Origin: an uncultured Muribaculum sp.
GTDB taxonomy: Bacteria > Bacteroidota > Bacteroidia > Bacteroidales > Muribaculaceae
Assembly (NCBI GenBank): GCA_947573015.1
Contig: CANPDS010000066.1
Span: forward strand, 1 to 10,059
Direction: 5' to 3'
Length of the DNA stretch: 10,059 nt
Below are positions 1 through 7,758 of the stretch, piece after piece; positions within the stretch are counted from its first letter, which is position 1, and the number at the start of each line of letters is the position of its first letter. Made by a program: the position numbers and the translations under genes. Under the pieces are notes generated by a model. That model was not told the DNA's origin. It searched no databases and saw only the letters and a program-made list of their open reading frames with translations.

Positions 1-399
1 GATGTTGGTACCGGCACCGGTATTCTGGCCATTCTGGCGGCCATGTGCGGAGCGGCTCCTGTCAATGCTATTGAGATTGATGAGTTTGCCCATGTGAATG
101 CTGTGGAGAATGTGGCGTTGAACGGTCATGCCGAGATAAATGTGATACTTGGCGATGCTGGCAATTTGGCTCATCTTCCTAAGTCGCAGATTCTGTTGGC
201 TAATATCAACCGTAATATCATACTTAATGATCTTGAACGGTATGCCGATGCTGTTGTCTCGGGAGGAGAAATAGTATTAAGTGGATTTTATTCTGCCGAT
301 GCCGATATGATTATTGATGCCGCTGACAACTTTGGGTTGGAATATAAGTCGCGTTCATCTATTGATGATTGGACTTGTCTGGTGCTGTTGAAAAAATAA
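1..399 (+). CDS. prmA: Ribosomal protein L11 methyltransferase PrmA, C-terminal part (5' end outside the window)
   Basis: PrmA uses S-adenosylmethionine to methylate ribosomal protein L11 in the cytoplasm. The reading frame is open from base 1, so the gene begins before the window; 132 residues are visible. They begin in the SAM-binding loop (DVGTGTGILAI), matching class I methyltransferase motif I as found in PrmA. An acidic residue after strand 2 (AIEIDE) suits ribose binding, and LLANINRNI fits the PrmA motif IV region with its Asn-Ile pair. The end is a typical methyltransferase C-terminal strand (WTCLVLLKK). The N-terminal L11-recognition domain must lie upstream. The assignment to PrmA rather than another small-molecule methyltransferase rests on the NI motif and the motif I form. 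The next gene starts 78 nt downstream and is not obviously related. Confidence 0.85.
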   Translation, partial: DVGTGTGILAILAAMCGAAPVNAIEIDEFAHVNAVENVALNGHAEINVILGDAGNLAHLPKSQILLANINRNIILNDLERYADAVVSGGEIVLSGFYSADADMIIDAADNFGLEYKSRSSIDDWTCLVLLKK

Positions 400-476
400 A
401 CGGGCACCTGCAACTATTATATGTTATTGTACGTCAAACGGCATAGACACATTTCTTATTATAAACATATCAGTAG

Positions 477-1388
477 ATGAACAATCTTATTGAAGCCTCC
501 GGAGTGGTGAAGCGTTTCGACAGTCATACTGCGCTTGATGGTGTCGATCTCGTCATCCCTCGGGGCACAATCTATGGCTTGCTCGGCCCTAATGGAGCCG
601 GTAAGACCACTCTCATACGTATTATTAACCAGATTACTTTTCCTGACAGTGGCACGGTGTTGCTCAATGGACATCCGTTACGGCCTGAGGATGTGATGCG
701 CGTTGGGTATCTTCCGGAGGAACGTGGCCTTTATAAAAAGATGAAGGTTATAGACCATATTGTATATCTCGGTCGGTTGAAAGGCATGACATCCCGTGAT
801 GCCACGGTTGAGGGCATGAAATGGTTGCGGCGCATGAATCTTGAGGAGTGGGCAGGCAAGAAGATAGAGACCCTTTCAAAAGGTATGGCCCAGAAGGTGC
901 AGTTTATCGGCACTGTGGTGCACCGTCCGCCGCTCATGATATTCGATGAGCCATTTTCCGGTTTTGATCCGGTCAATGCAGAGCAACTAAAACATGAGAT
1001 TCTTGAACTGAATCGTGAAGGAGCCACAATACTTTTCTCGACCCATAACATGAGTTCGGTAGAGGAGGTATGCGATGAAATATCATTGATAAACCACTCA
1101 AAGGTTGTGCTCAGCGGCAATGTCACTGATGTGCGCCGTCGCTTCAGGAAACATTTGTTTAAGGTCCGTGTGGCTGAGCCGGTAGTCGCTCCGATGCCGG
1201 AACTTTTCAGCATCGACAGCATAAATCCGGATAGGATGGGCGGTTGCGTGGTGATGATGCGTCTTGCGTCGGGCGTGGAAATGCGTGATGTGATTGCGGC
1301 CTTGAATCCACATTATACATTGCTGGGATTTGAGGAGTTGTTGCCAAGTATGAATGAGATATTTATCGAGACAGTTACAGGAAAATGA
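477..1388 (+). CDS. ABC-2 type exporter, ATP-binding subunit (NatA/YhaQ-like)
   Basis: This is the cytoplasmic ATPase of an exporter, 303 aa. Walker A is GPNGAGKT (37-44), the signature is LSKGM (133-137), Walker B is LMIFDEP (153-159), the D-loop follows at SGFDP (161-165) and the switch histidine is H190 in STHNM. The Q-loop region reads GYLPEERGLY (77-86), with Glu where many ABC ATPases have Gln; this form and the LSKGM signature are typical of the NatA/YhaQ branch. The roughly 100 residues after H190 form a C-terminal extension, as in DUF4162-bearing exporters. The stop overlaps the permease start (ATGA at 1385-1388), so the two are translationally coupled and surely partners. The substrate is unknown; sodium, as for Bacillus NatAB, is only one possibility. 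No convincing promoter was found in 400-476. Confidence 0.9.
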   Translation: MNNLIEASGVVKRFDSHTALDGVDLVIPRGTIYGLLGPNGAGKTTLIRIINQITFPDSGTVLLNGHPLRPEDVMRVGYLPEERGLYKKMKVIDHIVYLGRLKGMTSRDATVEGMKWLRRMNLEEWAGKKIETLSKGMAQKVQFIGTVVHRPPLMIFDEPFSGFDPVNAEQLKHEILELNREGATILFSTHNMSSVEEVCDEISLINHSKVVLSGNVTDVRRRFRKHLFKVRVAEPVVAPMPELFSIDSINPDRMGGCVVMMRLASGVEMRDVIAALNPHYTLLGFEELLPSMNEIFIETVTGK

Positions 1389-2722
1389 ACAGGACACGTT
1401 TATGGCTCGTGTTGCGACGCGAGTACCTCTCTATAGTTGCAAAAAAATCGTTTATTATCACCACTATCCTTGTGCCTATACTGATTGTGGCACTTGGGCT
1501 CGGGTCGGGATTCATGATGATTCTCAATGAGGCTGAGGGTGATCGTGTGGCCGTGATAGATCAAAGTGGCAAGTATGCCTCCGTATTGGAAGATACCGAG
1601 GAGTACATATTTGAGACTCCGGGTGATTACACTACCGACAATATGCGGCAGAAATTTGAATCTGGTGAGGAGGAGGCCGGTGGACAGCCGTACTATGCTA
1701 TTGTGGTGATTCCCTCCTCGGTCGACTCTACATTGCAGGTGAGTGTCTACAGTTCTTCACCCACGCGTATGTCGTTGCGCGAGGAGATCGAGAGGCAGTT
1801 GAGCCGTGCCGTCACTGATCAGCGTGTGGCATCATACAATATCCCTGAACTTGACCGCATAATATCTGACAGTCAGGCTGAGGTAACAGTGCGTACAAGC
1901 ACCTGGAGCGACAGCGGTGAGACTGTTACCTCCGATGGCCTTATGTCGGCAATAGGTATGGGTTTGGCATTCCTCACATATATATTTGTGCTTACATATG
2001 GCGCCATGATCATGAGTTCTGTAGTTGAAGATAAGGTAAACCGCATAGTCGAGGTGATTGTAAGTTCATGCAAACCTGTTGAGTTGATGCTCGGCAAAAT
2101 AGTTGGTGTCGCATTGGTTGGCCTCACCCAGTTTGCCATATGGGGATTGCTTATAGGCATCGGGGTGATGGTGGTAGGCAGTCTTGGTGTCGTGGAGTCA
2201 ATGACATCTCCGGCAATGTCTGCAGTTGATCCTGCGGCAATCGGTGCGGCTGCCGAAATGGGTGCTGACAATGATTTGGCTGAGATCGTTCAGGCGGTGA
2301 TAGGTGTGAAGTGGGCGATGTTGATCGGTATGTTCCTGATATATTTTATCGGGGGGTACCTTCTTTATGCTTCACTGTTCGCTGCATTTGGATCAGCAGT
2401 TGATCAGCAGAGCGATGCCAATCAGTTTATGACTCCAATTATGATGATCATAGTATTTTCTTTGATTATAGGCCAGAGCTGCATGGTAAATCCCGACGGA
2501 ATGCTTGGTGTGATATGCTCTATGATCCCATTCACATCGCCGATTGTGATGATGGTCCGTCTGCCATACGACGTGCCGGCATGGCAGATGCTTGTATCGG
2601 TAGGGCTCCTTTATGGCTGTGCAGCGTTGCTCACATGGCTGTCTGCACGAATTTATCGTCGTGGCATATTGATGTATGGTCACAAATCGACTGTATCTGA
2701 CCTATGGCGTTGGCTCAAGTGA
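1385..2722 (+). CDS. ABC-2 type exporter, permease subunit (NatB-like)
   Basis: This 445-aa inner-membrane protein is the partner of the ATPase just upstream. A first membrane segment lies at about residues 23-47, followed by a large extracytoplasmic domain (about 48-185), and then a cluster of five or six hydrophobic segments (about 188-212, 239-265, 307-335, 352-372, 375-395 and 402-420). After the second segment comes EDKVNRIVEVIVSS (from residue 215) and a nearby LGKIVG, the cytoplasmic coupling-helix motif shared by NatB-type permeases. The loop between the third and fourth segments is unusually rich in Ala and Met (about residues 275-300). The large outer domain is typical of the ABC-2 NatB/CcmB-like group. 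Substrate cannot be read from the sequence. The transcript probably ends at the hairpin at 2789-2838. Confidence 0.88.
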   Translation: MNRTRLWLVLRREYLSIVAKKSFIITTILVPILIVALGLGSGFMMILNEAEGDRVAVIDQSGKYASVLEDTEEYIFETPGDYTTDNMRQKFESGEEEAGGQPYYAIVVIPSSVDSTLQVSVYSSSPTRMSLREEIERQLSRAVTDQRVASYNIPELDRIISDSQAEVTVRTSTWSDSGETVTSDGLMSAIGMGLAFLTYIFVLTYGAMIMSSVVEDKVNRIVEVIVSSCKPVELMLGKIVGVALVGLTQFAIWGLLIGIGVMVVGSLGVVESMTSPAMSAVDPAAIGAAAEMGADNDLAEIVQAVIGVKWAMLIGMFLIYFIGGYLLYASLFAAFGSAVDQQSDANQFMTPIMMIIVFSLIIGQSCMVNPDGMLGVICSMIPFTSPIVMMVRLPYDVPAWQMLVSVGLLYGCAALLTWLSARIYRRGILMYGHKSTVSDLWRWLK

Positions 2723-2788
2723 CGCAATGTGTAATATGCTGTAACTATACCAATATTTACAAATTGTAAGTCAATATTCGGTCAGATT

Positions 2789-2838
2789 AAGATTTGGCGA
2801 AATAATCATGGCATTGCTTGATTATTTCGCCAAATCTT
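2789..2838. terminator. Perfect 20-bp inverted repeat; probable terminator of the exporter operon
   Basis: Arms 2789-2808 and 2819-2838 are exact reverse complements over 20 bp and leave a 10-nt loop (2809-2818). The plus-strand arm is followed by a T-rich stretch (TTGTTATTTTTG), so an RNA made from the exporter genes would end in a long stem and a U-rich tail, as in a factor-independent terminator. The stem is AT-rich except for the GGCG/CGCC core. Because the right arm also lies inside the leuA promoter, an operator role is an alternative or an addition. Confidence 0.65.
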
Positions 2839-2848
2839 GTTATTTTTG
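2818..2848 (+). promoter_or_regulatory. Bacteroidota-type sigma-ABfr promoter of the leu operon
   Basis: The -7 box TATTTTTG (2841-2848) matches the Bacteroides consensus TAnnTTTG exactly, and TTG at 2818-2820 (within CTTG) sits 20 bp before it, within the usual 19-21 bp spacing. Transcription would start near 2853-2856 and give a leader of about 25 nt before the leuA ATG at 2878. The -33 element and the whole spacer fall in the right arm and loop edge of the inverted repeat 2789-2838. Assigned by pattern only. Confidence 0.65.
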
Positions 2849-2877
2849 CAAAATATTGGAATTTAAATAAGTTACCT

Positions 2878-4374
2878 ATGAGTGATAGACTGTTTATTTT
2901 CGACACCACCTTGCGCGATGGAGAGCAGGTGCCGGGTTGCCAGCTCAACACTGTTGAGAAGATCGAGGTGGCCAAGGCTCTCGAAGAGTTGGGTGTCGAC
3001 GTTATAGAAGCCGGATTCCCGGTTTCAAGCCCCGGCGATTTTAATTCTGTTGTTGAGATATCGAAAGCTGTGACATGGCCCACTATATGTGCGCTTACAC
3101 GTGCTGTGGAAGGTGATATACGTATTGCGGCAGAATCATTGCAGTATGCCAAGCATAAGCGCATACATACCGGAATCGGCACCTCTGACTCACATATAAA
3201 GTATAAGTTCAACTCCAATCGTGACGAGATTCTTGAACGTGCTGTCGCTGCAGTGAAATATGCGAAAAAATTTGTAGAGGATGTGCAGTTTTACGCCGAG
3301 GATGCCGGACGTACCGATAATGAATATCTTGCCCGTGTGGTTGAAGCCGTTGTCAAGGCCGGAGCCACTGTGATCAATATTCCGGATACAACAGGCTACT
3401 GCATGCCATGGGAGTTTGGCGAGAAAATAAAGTACCTGATGGAGCATGTTGATGGAATACATAATGTAACCATCGCCACTCATTGTCATAATGATCTGGG
3501 TATGGCTACCGCTAACACAATATCAGGTGTGATAAATGGTGCACGCCAGGCTGAGGTTACGATAAACGGTATAGGTGAACGTGCTGGAAACACATCCCTT
3601 GAGGAGGTGGTGATGGCATTCCGTTCCCATAAGGAGCTTGGTATCGACACAAATATAAATGCCACCAAGATATATGGCATAAGCCGTATGGTGTCGTCGT
3701 TGATGAATATGCCGGTGCAACCTAATAAGGCTATTGTCGGACGTAATGCATTCGCCCACAGCTCGGGCATACATCAGGACGGCGTCTTGAAAAACCGTGA
3801 AAGCTATGAGATTATTGATCCGAAGGATGTGGGTGTCGATGAAAATTCGATAGTACTTACAGCCCGTTCCGGACGTGCCGCGCTCAAGCATCGTCTGCAT
3901 GTGCTTGGTGTCGATCTTGACAAGGAGGCTCTTGATAAGGCTTATGAGGCATTCCTCCGTCTGGCCGACCGCAAGAAAGAGATTAACGATGACGATGTGC
4001 TCATGCTGGCCGGTGAGCATCATAAAGCTACCCGCCGCCTGAAGCTCGATTTCCTGCAGGTGACATCCGGTGTAGGTGTCAAATCTGTGGCTTCCATCGG
4101 GCTGGATATTGCCGGTGAGAAGTTTGAGGCCTGCGCCTCCGGAAATGGTCCGGTGGATGCTGCGATCACTGCCATAAAGGAAATTATTCATCGTAAGATG
4201 CTTGTCAAGGAGTTCCTTATACAGGCTATCAACAAAGGATCGAATGATATCGGCAAGGTGCATATGACTGTAGAGCATGAAGGCACGAGCTATTATGGCT
4301 TTTCTGCCAATACTGATATTATTGCGGCATCGGCGGAAGCGTTTATCGATGCTATAAATAAATTTGTACATTGA
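2878..4374 (+). CDS. leuA: 2-isopropylmalate synthase
   Basis: LeuA performs the first committed step of leucine synthesis: acetyl-CoA plus 2-oxoisovalerate gives 2-isopropylmalate. The chosen ATG at 2878 gives 498 aa, a usual bacterial LeuA length. The frame stays open back to 2818, but that stretch holds the promoter and encodes unrelated residues. The HMGL-like catalytic domain opens with FDTTLRDGEQ (8-17, metal ligand D14). The metal-binding HCHND lies at 202-206 (H202, H204), and NGIGERAGN at 230-238 is the HMGL signature. HSSGIHQDG marks the linker region, and the last 130 or so residues form the LeuA C-terminal domain, which in characterised enzymes binds leucine for feedback inhibition. 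Its presence argues for true LeuA over other short re-citrate-type synthases. First gene of leuA-leuC-leuD-leuB. Confidence 0.95.
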   Translation: MSDRLFIFDTTLRDGEQVPGCQLNTVEKIEVAKALEELGVDVIEAGFPVSSPGDFNSVVEISKAVTWPTICALTRAVEGDIRIAAESLQYAKHKRIHTGIGTSDSHIKYKFNSNRDEILERAVAAVKYAKKFVEDVQFYAEDAGRTDNEYLARVVEAVVKAGATVINIPDTTGYCMPWEFGEKIKYLMEHVDGIHNVTIATHCHNDLGMATANTISGVINGARQAEVTINGIGERAGNTSLEEVVMAFRSHKELGIDTNINATKIYGISRMVSSLMNMPVQPNKAIVGRNAFAHSSGIHQDGVLKNRESYEIIDPKDVGVDENSIVLTARSGRAALKHRLHVLGVDLDKEALDKAYEAFLRLADRKKEINDDDVLMLAGEHHKATRRLKLDFLQVTSGVGVKSVASIGLDIAGEKFEACASGNGPVDAAITAIKEIIHRKMLVKEFLIQAINKGSNDIGKVHMTVEHEGTSYYGFSANTDIIAASAEAFIDAINKFVH

Positions 4375-4395
4375 TACAAAAGTCATCGAGATATA

Positions 4396-5790
4396 ATGGG
4401 TAAAACTCTTTTTGATAAAATATGGGATGCTCATGCTGTCAACGTCATTGACGGTGGGCCTACTCAACTTTATATTGATCGTCATTATTGTCATGAAGTG
4501 ACGAGTCCGCAGGCATTCGATGGCTTGCGCCGACGTGGTCTGCGTGTGTTCCGTCCGGAGCGCACGGTGTGTTCGCCCGACCATAACATTCCTACTCATG
4601 ATCAGGACAAGCCGATTGCCGATCCGGTGTCGCGCAATCAGGTGGATACGCTCAACAACAATGCTGCTGAGTTTGGCCTTGACATATTTGGTATCGGTCA
4701 TCCACGTAATGGCATCATCCATGTGATTGGTCCGGAAAATGCTCTAACGCTACCGGGATATACAATAGTATGTGGTGACAGTCACACATCTACCCATGGC
4801 GCATTTGGTGCTGTGGCATTCGGTATCGGCACCTCGGAGGTGGAGATGGTGCTTGCCTCGCAGTGTATATTGCAGCCCAAGCCCAAATCTATGCGCATCA
4901 CAATCAATGGCACTTTACGTCAGGGTGTCACGGCAAAAGATGTGGCTCTCTATATAATCGCAAAAATGACCACATCCGGGGCTACCGGATATTTTGTGGA
5001 ATATGCCGGTGACGTTGTACGCGATATGTCGATGGAGGAGCGGATGACATTGTGCAACCTGTCGATTGAGATGGGGGCACGCGGAGGAATGGTAGCACCC
5101 GATGAGACTACATTCGCTTATCTTAAGGGACGCGACTTTGCTCCATCTGGAGATTCCTGGGATGAAGCGGTGGCATATTGGCGCACATTACCTTCGGATG
5201 AGGATGCACGTTTTGATGCTGAAATACATTTTGATGCGGCAGATATAGAACCCCGTGTCACGTTTGGTACAAATCCGGGTATGGGTATAGGCATCTCTGA
5301 GCCTGTTCCGCCAAATTGCGGTGAAAATGAAGCTGAGCGTGCCGGCTATTCCCGTGCCCTGAAGTATATGGGATTTGAAGAGGGAAGAACATTGGAGGGT
5401 GTCCGTGTAGACTATGTGTTTGTAGGCAGCTGCACTAATGGGCGCTTCGAAGATTTTCGTCTATTCGCCGAGTTGGTCAAGGGGCGTCGGAAGGCTCCGG
5501 GTGTGATCGTTTGGCTTGTGCCGGGAAGCCGTAAGGTTATGGCTCAGATACGTCAGGCTGGTATTGACAAGACGCTTGCTGAGGCTGGATTCGAACTTCG
5601 CGAACCGGGATGCTCGGCATGTTTGGCAATGAATGATGACAAGGTGGCTCCGGGTAAGCTATGTGTATCCACATCCAACCGTAATTTCGAAGGCCGGCAG
5701 GGGCCTGGTTCAAGGACCGTGCTTGCCGGTGTACCTATGGCCGCTGCTGCGGCTCTTACGGGATACATTACAGATCCGCGTAAGTTATGA
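4396..5790 (+). CDS. leuC: 3-isopropylmalate dehydratase, large subunit
   Basis: LeuC is the [4Fe-4S] catalytic subunit of isopropylmalate isomerase, which with LeuD turns 2-isopropylmalate into 3-isopropylmalate through dimethylcitraconate. At 464 aa it has the standard bacterial LeuC length. The N-terminus (MGKTLFDKIWDAH) is characteristic. GDSHTSTHGAFGA is an aconitase-family active-site motif. The three cluster ligands are C346 (GSCTNGR), C406 and C409 (GCSACLAMN), all present. The start lies 21 nt after the leuA stop, and leuD begins 21 nt after the leuC stop, so the three are one transcription unit. Nothing looks broken. Confidence 0.96.
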   Translation: MGKTLFDKIWDAHAVNVIDGGPTQLYIDRHYCHEVTSPQAFDGLRRRGLRVFRPERTVCSPDHNIPTHDQDKPIADPVSRNQVDTLNNNAAEFGLDIFGIGHPRNGIIHVIGPENALTLPGYTIVCGDSHTSTHGAFGAVAFGIGTSEVEMVLASQCILQPKPKSMRITINGTLRQGVTAKDVALYIIAKMTTSGATGYFVEYAGDVVRDMSMEERMTLCNLSIEMGARGGMVAPDETTFAYLKGRDFAPSGDSWDEAVAYWRTLPSDEDARFDAEIHFDAADIEPRVTFGTNPGMGIGISEPVPPNCGENEAERAGYSRALKYMGFEEGRTLEGVRVDYVFVGSCTNGRFEDFRLFAELVKGRRKAPGVIVWLVPGSRKVMAQIRQAGIDKTLAEAGFELREPGCSACLAMNDDKVAPGKLCVSTSNRNFEGRQGPGSRTVLAGVPMAAAAALTGYITDPRKL

Positions 5791-5811
5791 TTGGGCTATA
5801 ATACTGATAAA

Positions 5812-6408
5812 ATGGATGATAAAATCACTATAATAACATCTACGGCAGTGCCGCTGCCTGTGGAGAATGTGGATACCGACCAGATAATTCCGGCACGGTT
5901 TCTTAAGGCTACTTCACGTGAGGGATTCGGTGATAATCTTTTCCGTGACTGGCGTTTCGACAAAGAGGGACGCAAGATTGAGAGTTTCGTGCTCAATGAT
6001 CCGCGTTATTCAGGCTCAATCTTGATTGCCGGAAAAAACTTCGGCAGTGGTTCTTCAAGAGAGCATGCTGCGTGGGCGATACATGACTATGGATTCCGTG
6101 TGGTTGTGTCGAGCTTCTTTGCCGATATTCATAAGAACAATGAACTCAACAATTTCGTACTTCCGGTGGTTGTTTCTGAAGAGTTCCTGAGCGAATTGTT
6201 CGATACTGTTTTTGCCAATCCGGAAGCAAAGATATGTGTTGATCTCCCTGCCCAGACCATTACCAACCTGTCTACCGGTCATAGCGAGATGTTTGATATC
6301 AATCCTTACAAGAAGCATTGTCTTATCAACGGACTTGATGATATATCGTATCTGTTGTCGCGCAAGGACGATACGGAAGCCTATGAGCGTACAGCTAGAT
6401 TATGGTGA
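5812..6408 (+). CDS. leuD: 3-isopropylmalate dehydratase, small subunit
   Basis: LeuD is the swivel-domain subunit that completes the substrate pocket of LeuC. From the ATG at 5812 it has 198 aa, the normal length. DTDQIIPARFLK near the N-terminus and GSGSSREHAAWA (78-89) are the conserved LeuD motifs; the second binds the substrate. The frame is open back to a TTG at 5791 that directly follows the leuC stop, but the seven extra residues are not typical and the ATG start gives the expected MDDKITII beginning. Downstream, 180 nt separate it from leuB, unlike the tight spacing upstream. Confidence 0.95.
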   Translation: MDDKITIITSTAVPLPVENVDTDQIIPARFLKATSREGFGDNLFRDWRFDKEGRKIESFVLNDPRYSGSILIAGKNFGSGSSREHAAWAIHDYGFRVVVSSFFADIHKNNELNNFVLPVVVSEEFLSELFDTVFANPEAKICVDLPAQTITNLSTGHSEMFDINPYKKHCLINGLDDISYLLSRKDDTEAYERTARLW

Positions 6409-6478
6409 TGTCGCATGTAGCTATTCAGTCAATTGATGAATTATAATACGTTGAATAATACCGCAGTAGGGAGTGCAT

Positions 6479-6532
6479 CTTGGTGCGTCCGTTTCAAATG
6501 CGGAGCATCAGGCTGCTGGTGGACGCATCAAG
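6479..6532 (+). other. Stem-loop in the leuD-leuB gap
   Basis: Bases 6479-6490 pair with 6521-6532 over 12 bp (CTTGGTGCGTCC with GGACGCATCAAG), with a single G-U pair. The 30-nt loop contains a further 4-bp stem, AGCA (6504-6507) with TGCT (6514-6517). GCATCA occurs three times, at 6505, 6525 and 6532. A short TTTT (6540-6543) follows, but 7 nt after the stem, so this is not a standard terminator. It could be an RNA processing or stability element between leuD and leuB, an attenuator, or a remnant repeat. The rest of the 6409-6588 gap shows no clear promoter. Confidence 0.45.
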
Positions 6533-6588
6533 CATCAGCTTTTCAACAAGTATAAACTCTATAAACGGACCCTTTAAATAAGACTGTT

Positions 6589-7632
6589 ATGAATTTCAAG
6601 ATAGCCGTATTGCCCGGTGATGGCATAGGCCCCGAAATTTCAGCACAAGGAGTGCTGGTGATGAAGAAAGTATGTGAGCGTTTCGGTCATACTGTTGAGT
6701 TTTCATACGGCTTGGTGGGCGCGGATGCCATTGATAAAGTTGGCGATCCGTTTCCTCATCAGACATATGAATTATGCCGTAATAGCGATGCGGTGCTCTT
6801 CTCGGCTGTAGGTGATCCCAAGTATGACAATAACCCTGATGCAAAGGTGCGTCCTGAACAGGGATTGCTCGCAATGCGTAAAAAGCTTGGGCTATATGCC
6901 AACATTCGCCCGGTGACTACATTCGCGTCGCTCCTTGACAAGTCGCCTCTGAAGTCTGATATTATAAAGGATGCCGACTTTGTCTGTATCCGCGAACTTA
7001 CCGGTGGCATGTATTTTGGAAAGAAGCATGAGGGTGACCATGAGGCGTGGGATACCAACTACTATACGCGTCCGGAGGTAGAGCGTATATTGAAGGTCGC
7101 ATACAATTATGCACGTCGCCGTAAGAAACACCTTACCGTAGTAGATAAGGCAAATGTACTTGCATCGTCGCGCCTTTGGCGTAAGGTTGCTCAGGATATG
7201 GCGCCTCAGTATCCTGATGTGATCACGGATTATATGTATGTGGATAATGCCGCTATGCGTATGATTCAGGATCCGCGTTTTTTTGATGTGATGGTCACAG
7301 AAAATACTTTTGGCGACATCCTTACCGATGAGGGATCGGTAATCACCGGTTCGATGGGGCTGTTGCCATCAGCTTCAACCGGCGAGTCCACTCCCGTATT
7401 TGAGCCGATCCATGGCTCGTGGCCTCAGGCCAAGGGGTTGAATATAGCTAATCCTATAGCACAGATCCTTTCGGTTGCGATGTTGTTTGAGCATTTCGAT
7501 TTGCCGCAGGAGGGTGCTGCGATAAGGAACGCGGTACAGGCATCGCTTGATGCCGGATTTACTACTCCCGACCTGTCGCAGCCCGGATATAAGACCTACG
7601 AGGTTGGCGAATGGATAGCTGATCATATCTGA
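6589..7632 (+). CDS. leuB: 3-isopropylmalate dehydrogenase
   Basis: LeuB oxidises and decarboxylates 3-isopropylmalate with NAD+ to 4-methyl-2-oxopentanoate, which a transaminase (not in this window) turns into leucine. Its 347 aa are a normal length. LPGDGIGPEI (8-17) opens the isocitrate/isopropylmalate dehydrogenase fold. The catalytic pair is Y142 (GGMYFG) and K187 (VVDKAN). The Mg2+ ligands are D219 (VDNAAM), D243 and D247 (FGDILTDEGS). The NAD-binding region reads EPIHGSWPQAKGLNIANP, and the HGS form fits NAD use and LeuB rather than isocitrate dehydrogenase. The start ATG is the first in frame after the gap and matches the family N-terminus. It is probably co-transcribed with leuACD, since no separate promoter is evident. 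Confidence 0.95.
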   Translation: MNFKIAVLPGDGIGPEISAQGVLVMKKVCERFGHTVEFSYGLVGADAIDKVGDPFPHQTYELCRNSDAVLFSAVGDPKYDNNPDAKVRPEQGLLAMRKKLGLYANIRPVTTFASLLDKSPLKSDIIKDADFVCIRELTGGMYFGKKHEGDHEAWDTNYYTRPEVERILKVAYNYARRRKKHLTVVDKANVLASSRLWRKVAQDMAPQYPDVITDYMYVDNAAMRMIQDPRFFDVMVTENTFGDILTDEGSVITGSMGLLPSASTGESTPVFEPIHGSWPQAKGLNIANPIAQILSVAMLFEHFDLPQEGAAIRNAVQASLDAGFTTPDLSQPGYKTYEVGEWIADHI

Positions 7633-7666
7633 AAAGTTTGTGCGACTATAACTATTTGCGCATTCA

Positions 7667-7727
7667 AAACGTTATGATATTGAGGTCATTCCGTATATTG
7701 TGCGGAATGACTTCAATATCTTCGTTT
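7667..7727. terminator. Long hairpin terminator after leuB
   Basis: Arms 7676-7693 and 7703-7720 pair over 18 bp with one G-U pair and a 9-nt loop. Outside them AAACG (7667-7671) pairs with CGTTT (7723-7727) across a small internal loop. A short T-rich stretch (TTCGTTT) lies on the plus-strand side. It sits 34 nt after the leuB stop and before the next gene, as expected for the end of the leu transcript. The design resembles the 2789-2838 hairpin in stem and loop length but not in sequence. Confidence 0.7.
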
Positions 7728-7758
7728 AAATCAGTTCTATATTTAAGTATATACAATC

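Noticed and set aside
400..476. A promoter before the exporter ATPase gene
   Set aside because: Only weak partial matches to TAnnTTTG were seen (such as around 418-426), with no -33 element at the right spacing.
731..1222. A 163-codon minus-strand frame inside the ATPase gene
   Set aside because: It is opposite the conserved ABC ATPase motifs and shows no domain of its own.
2818..2877. A 20-residue N-terminal extension of leuA
   Set aside because: The stretch contains the promoter and part of the inverted repeat, and the ATG at 2878 gives the normal LeuA start and length.
3523..4722. A 399-codon open frame on the minus strand across leuA and leuC
   Set aside because: It lies opposite two well-conserved plus-strand genes, has no recognisable domain and a His/Arg/Thr/Ile-rich content typical of the complement of coding DNA.
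7651..7658. ACTATTTG as a possible -7 promoter box before the barrel gene
   Set aside because: It lacks the TA, the TTTG upstream is only 10 bp away, and the terminator at 7667-7727 lies between it and the gene.
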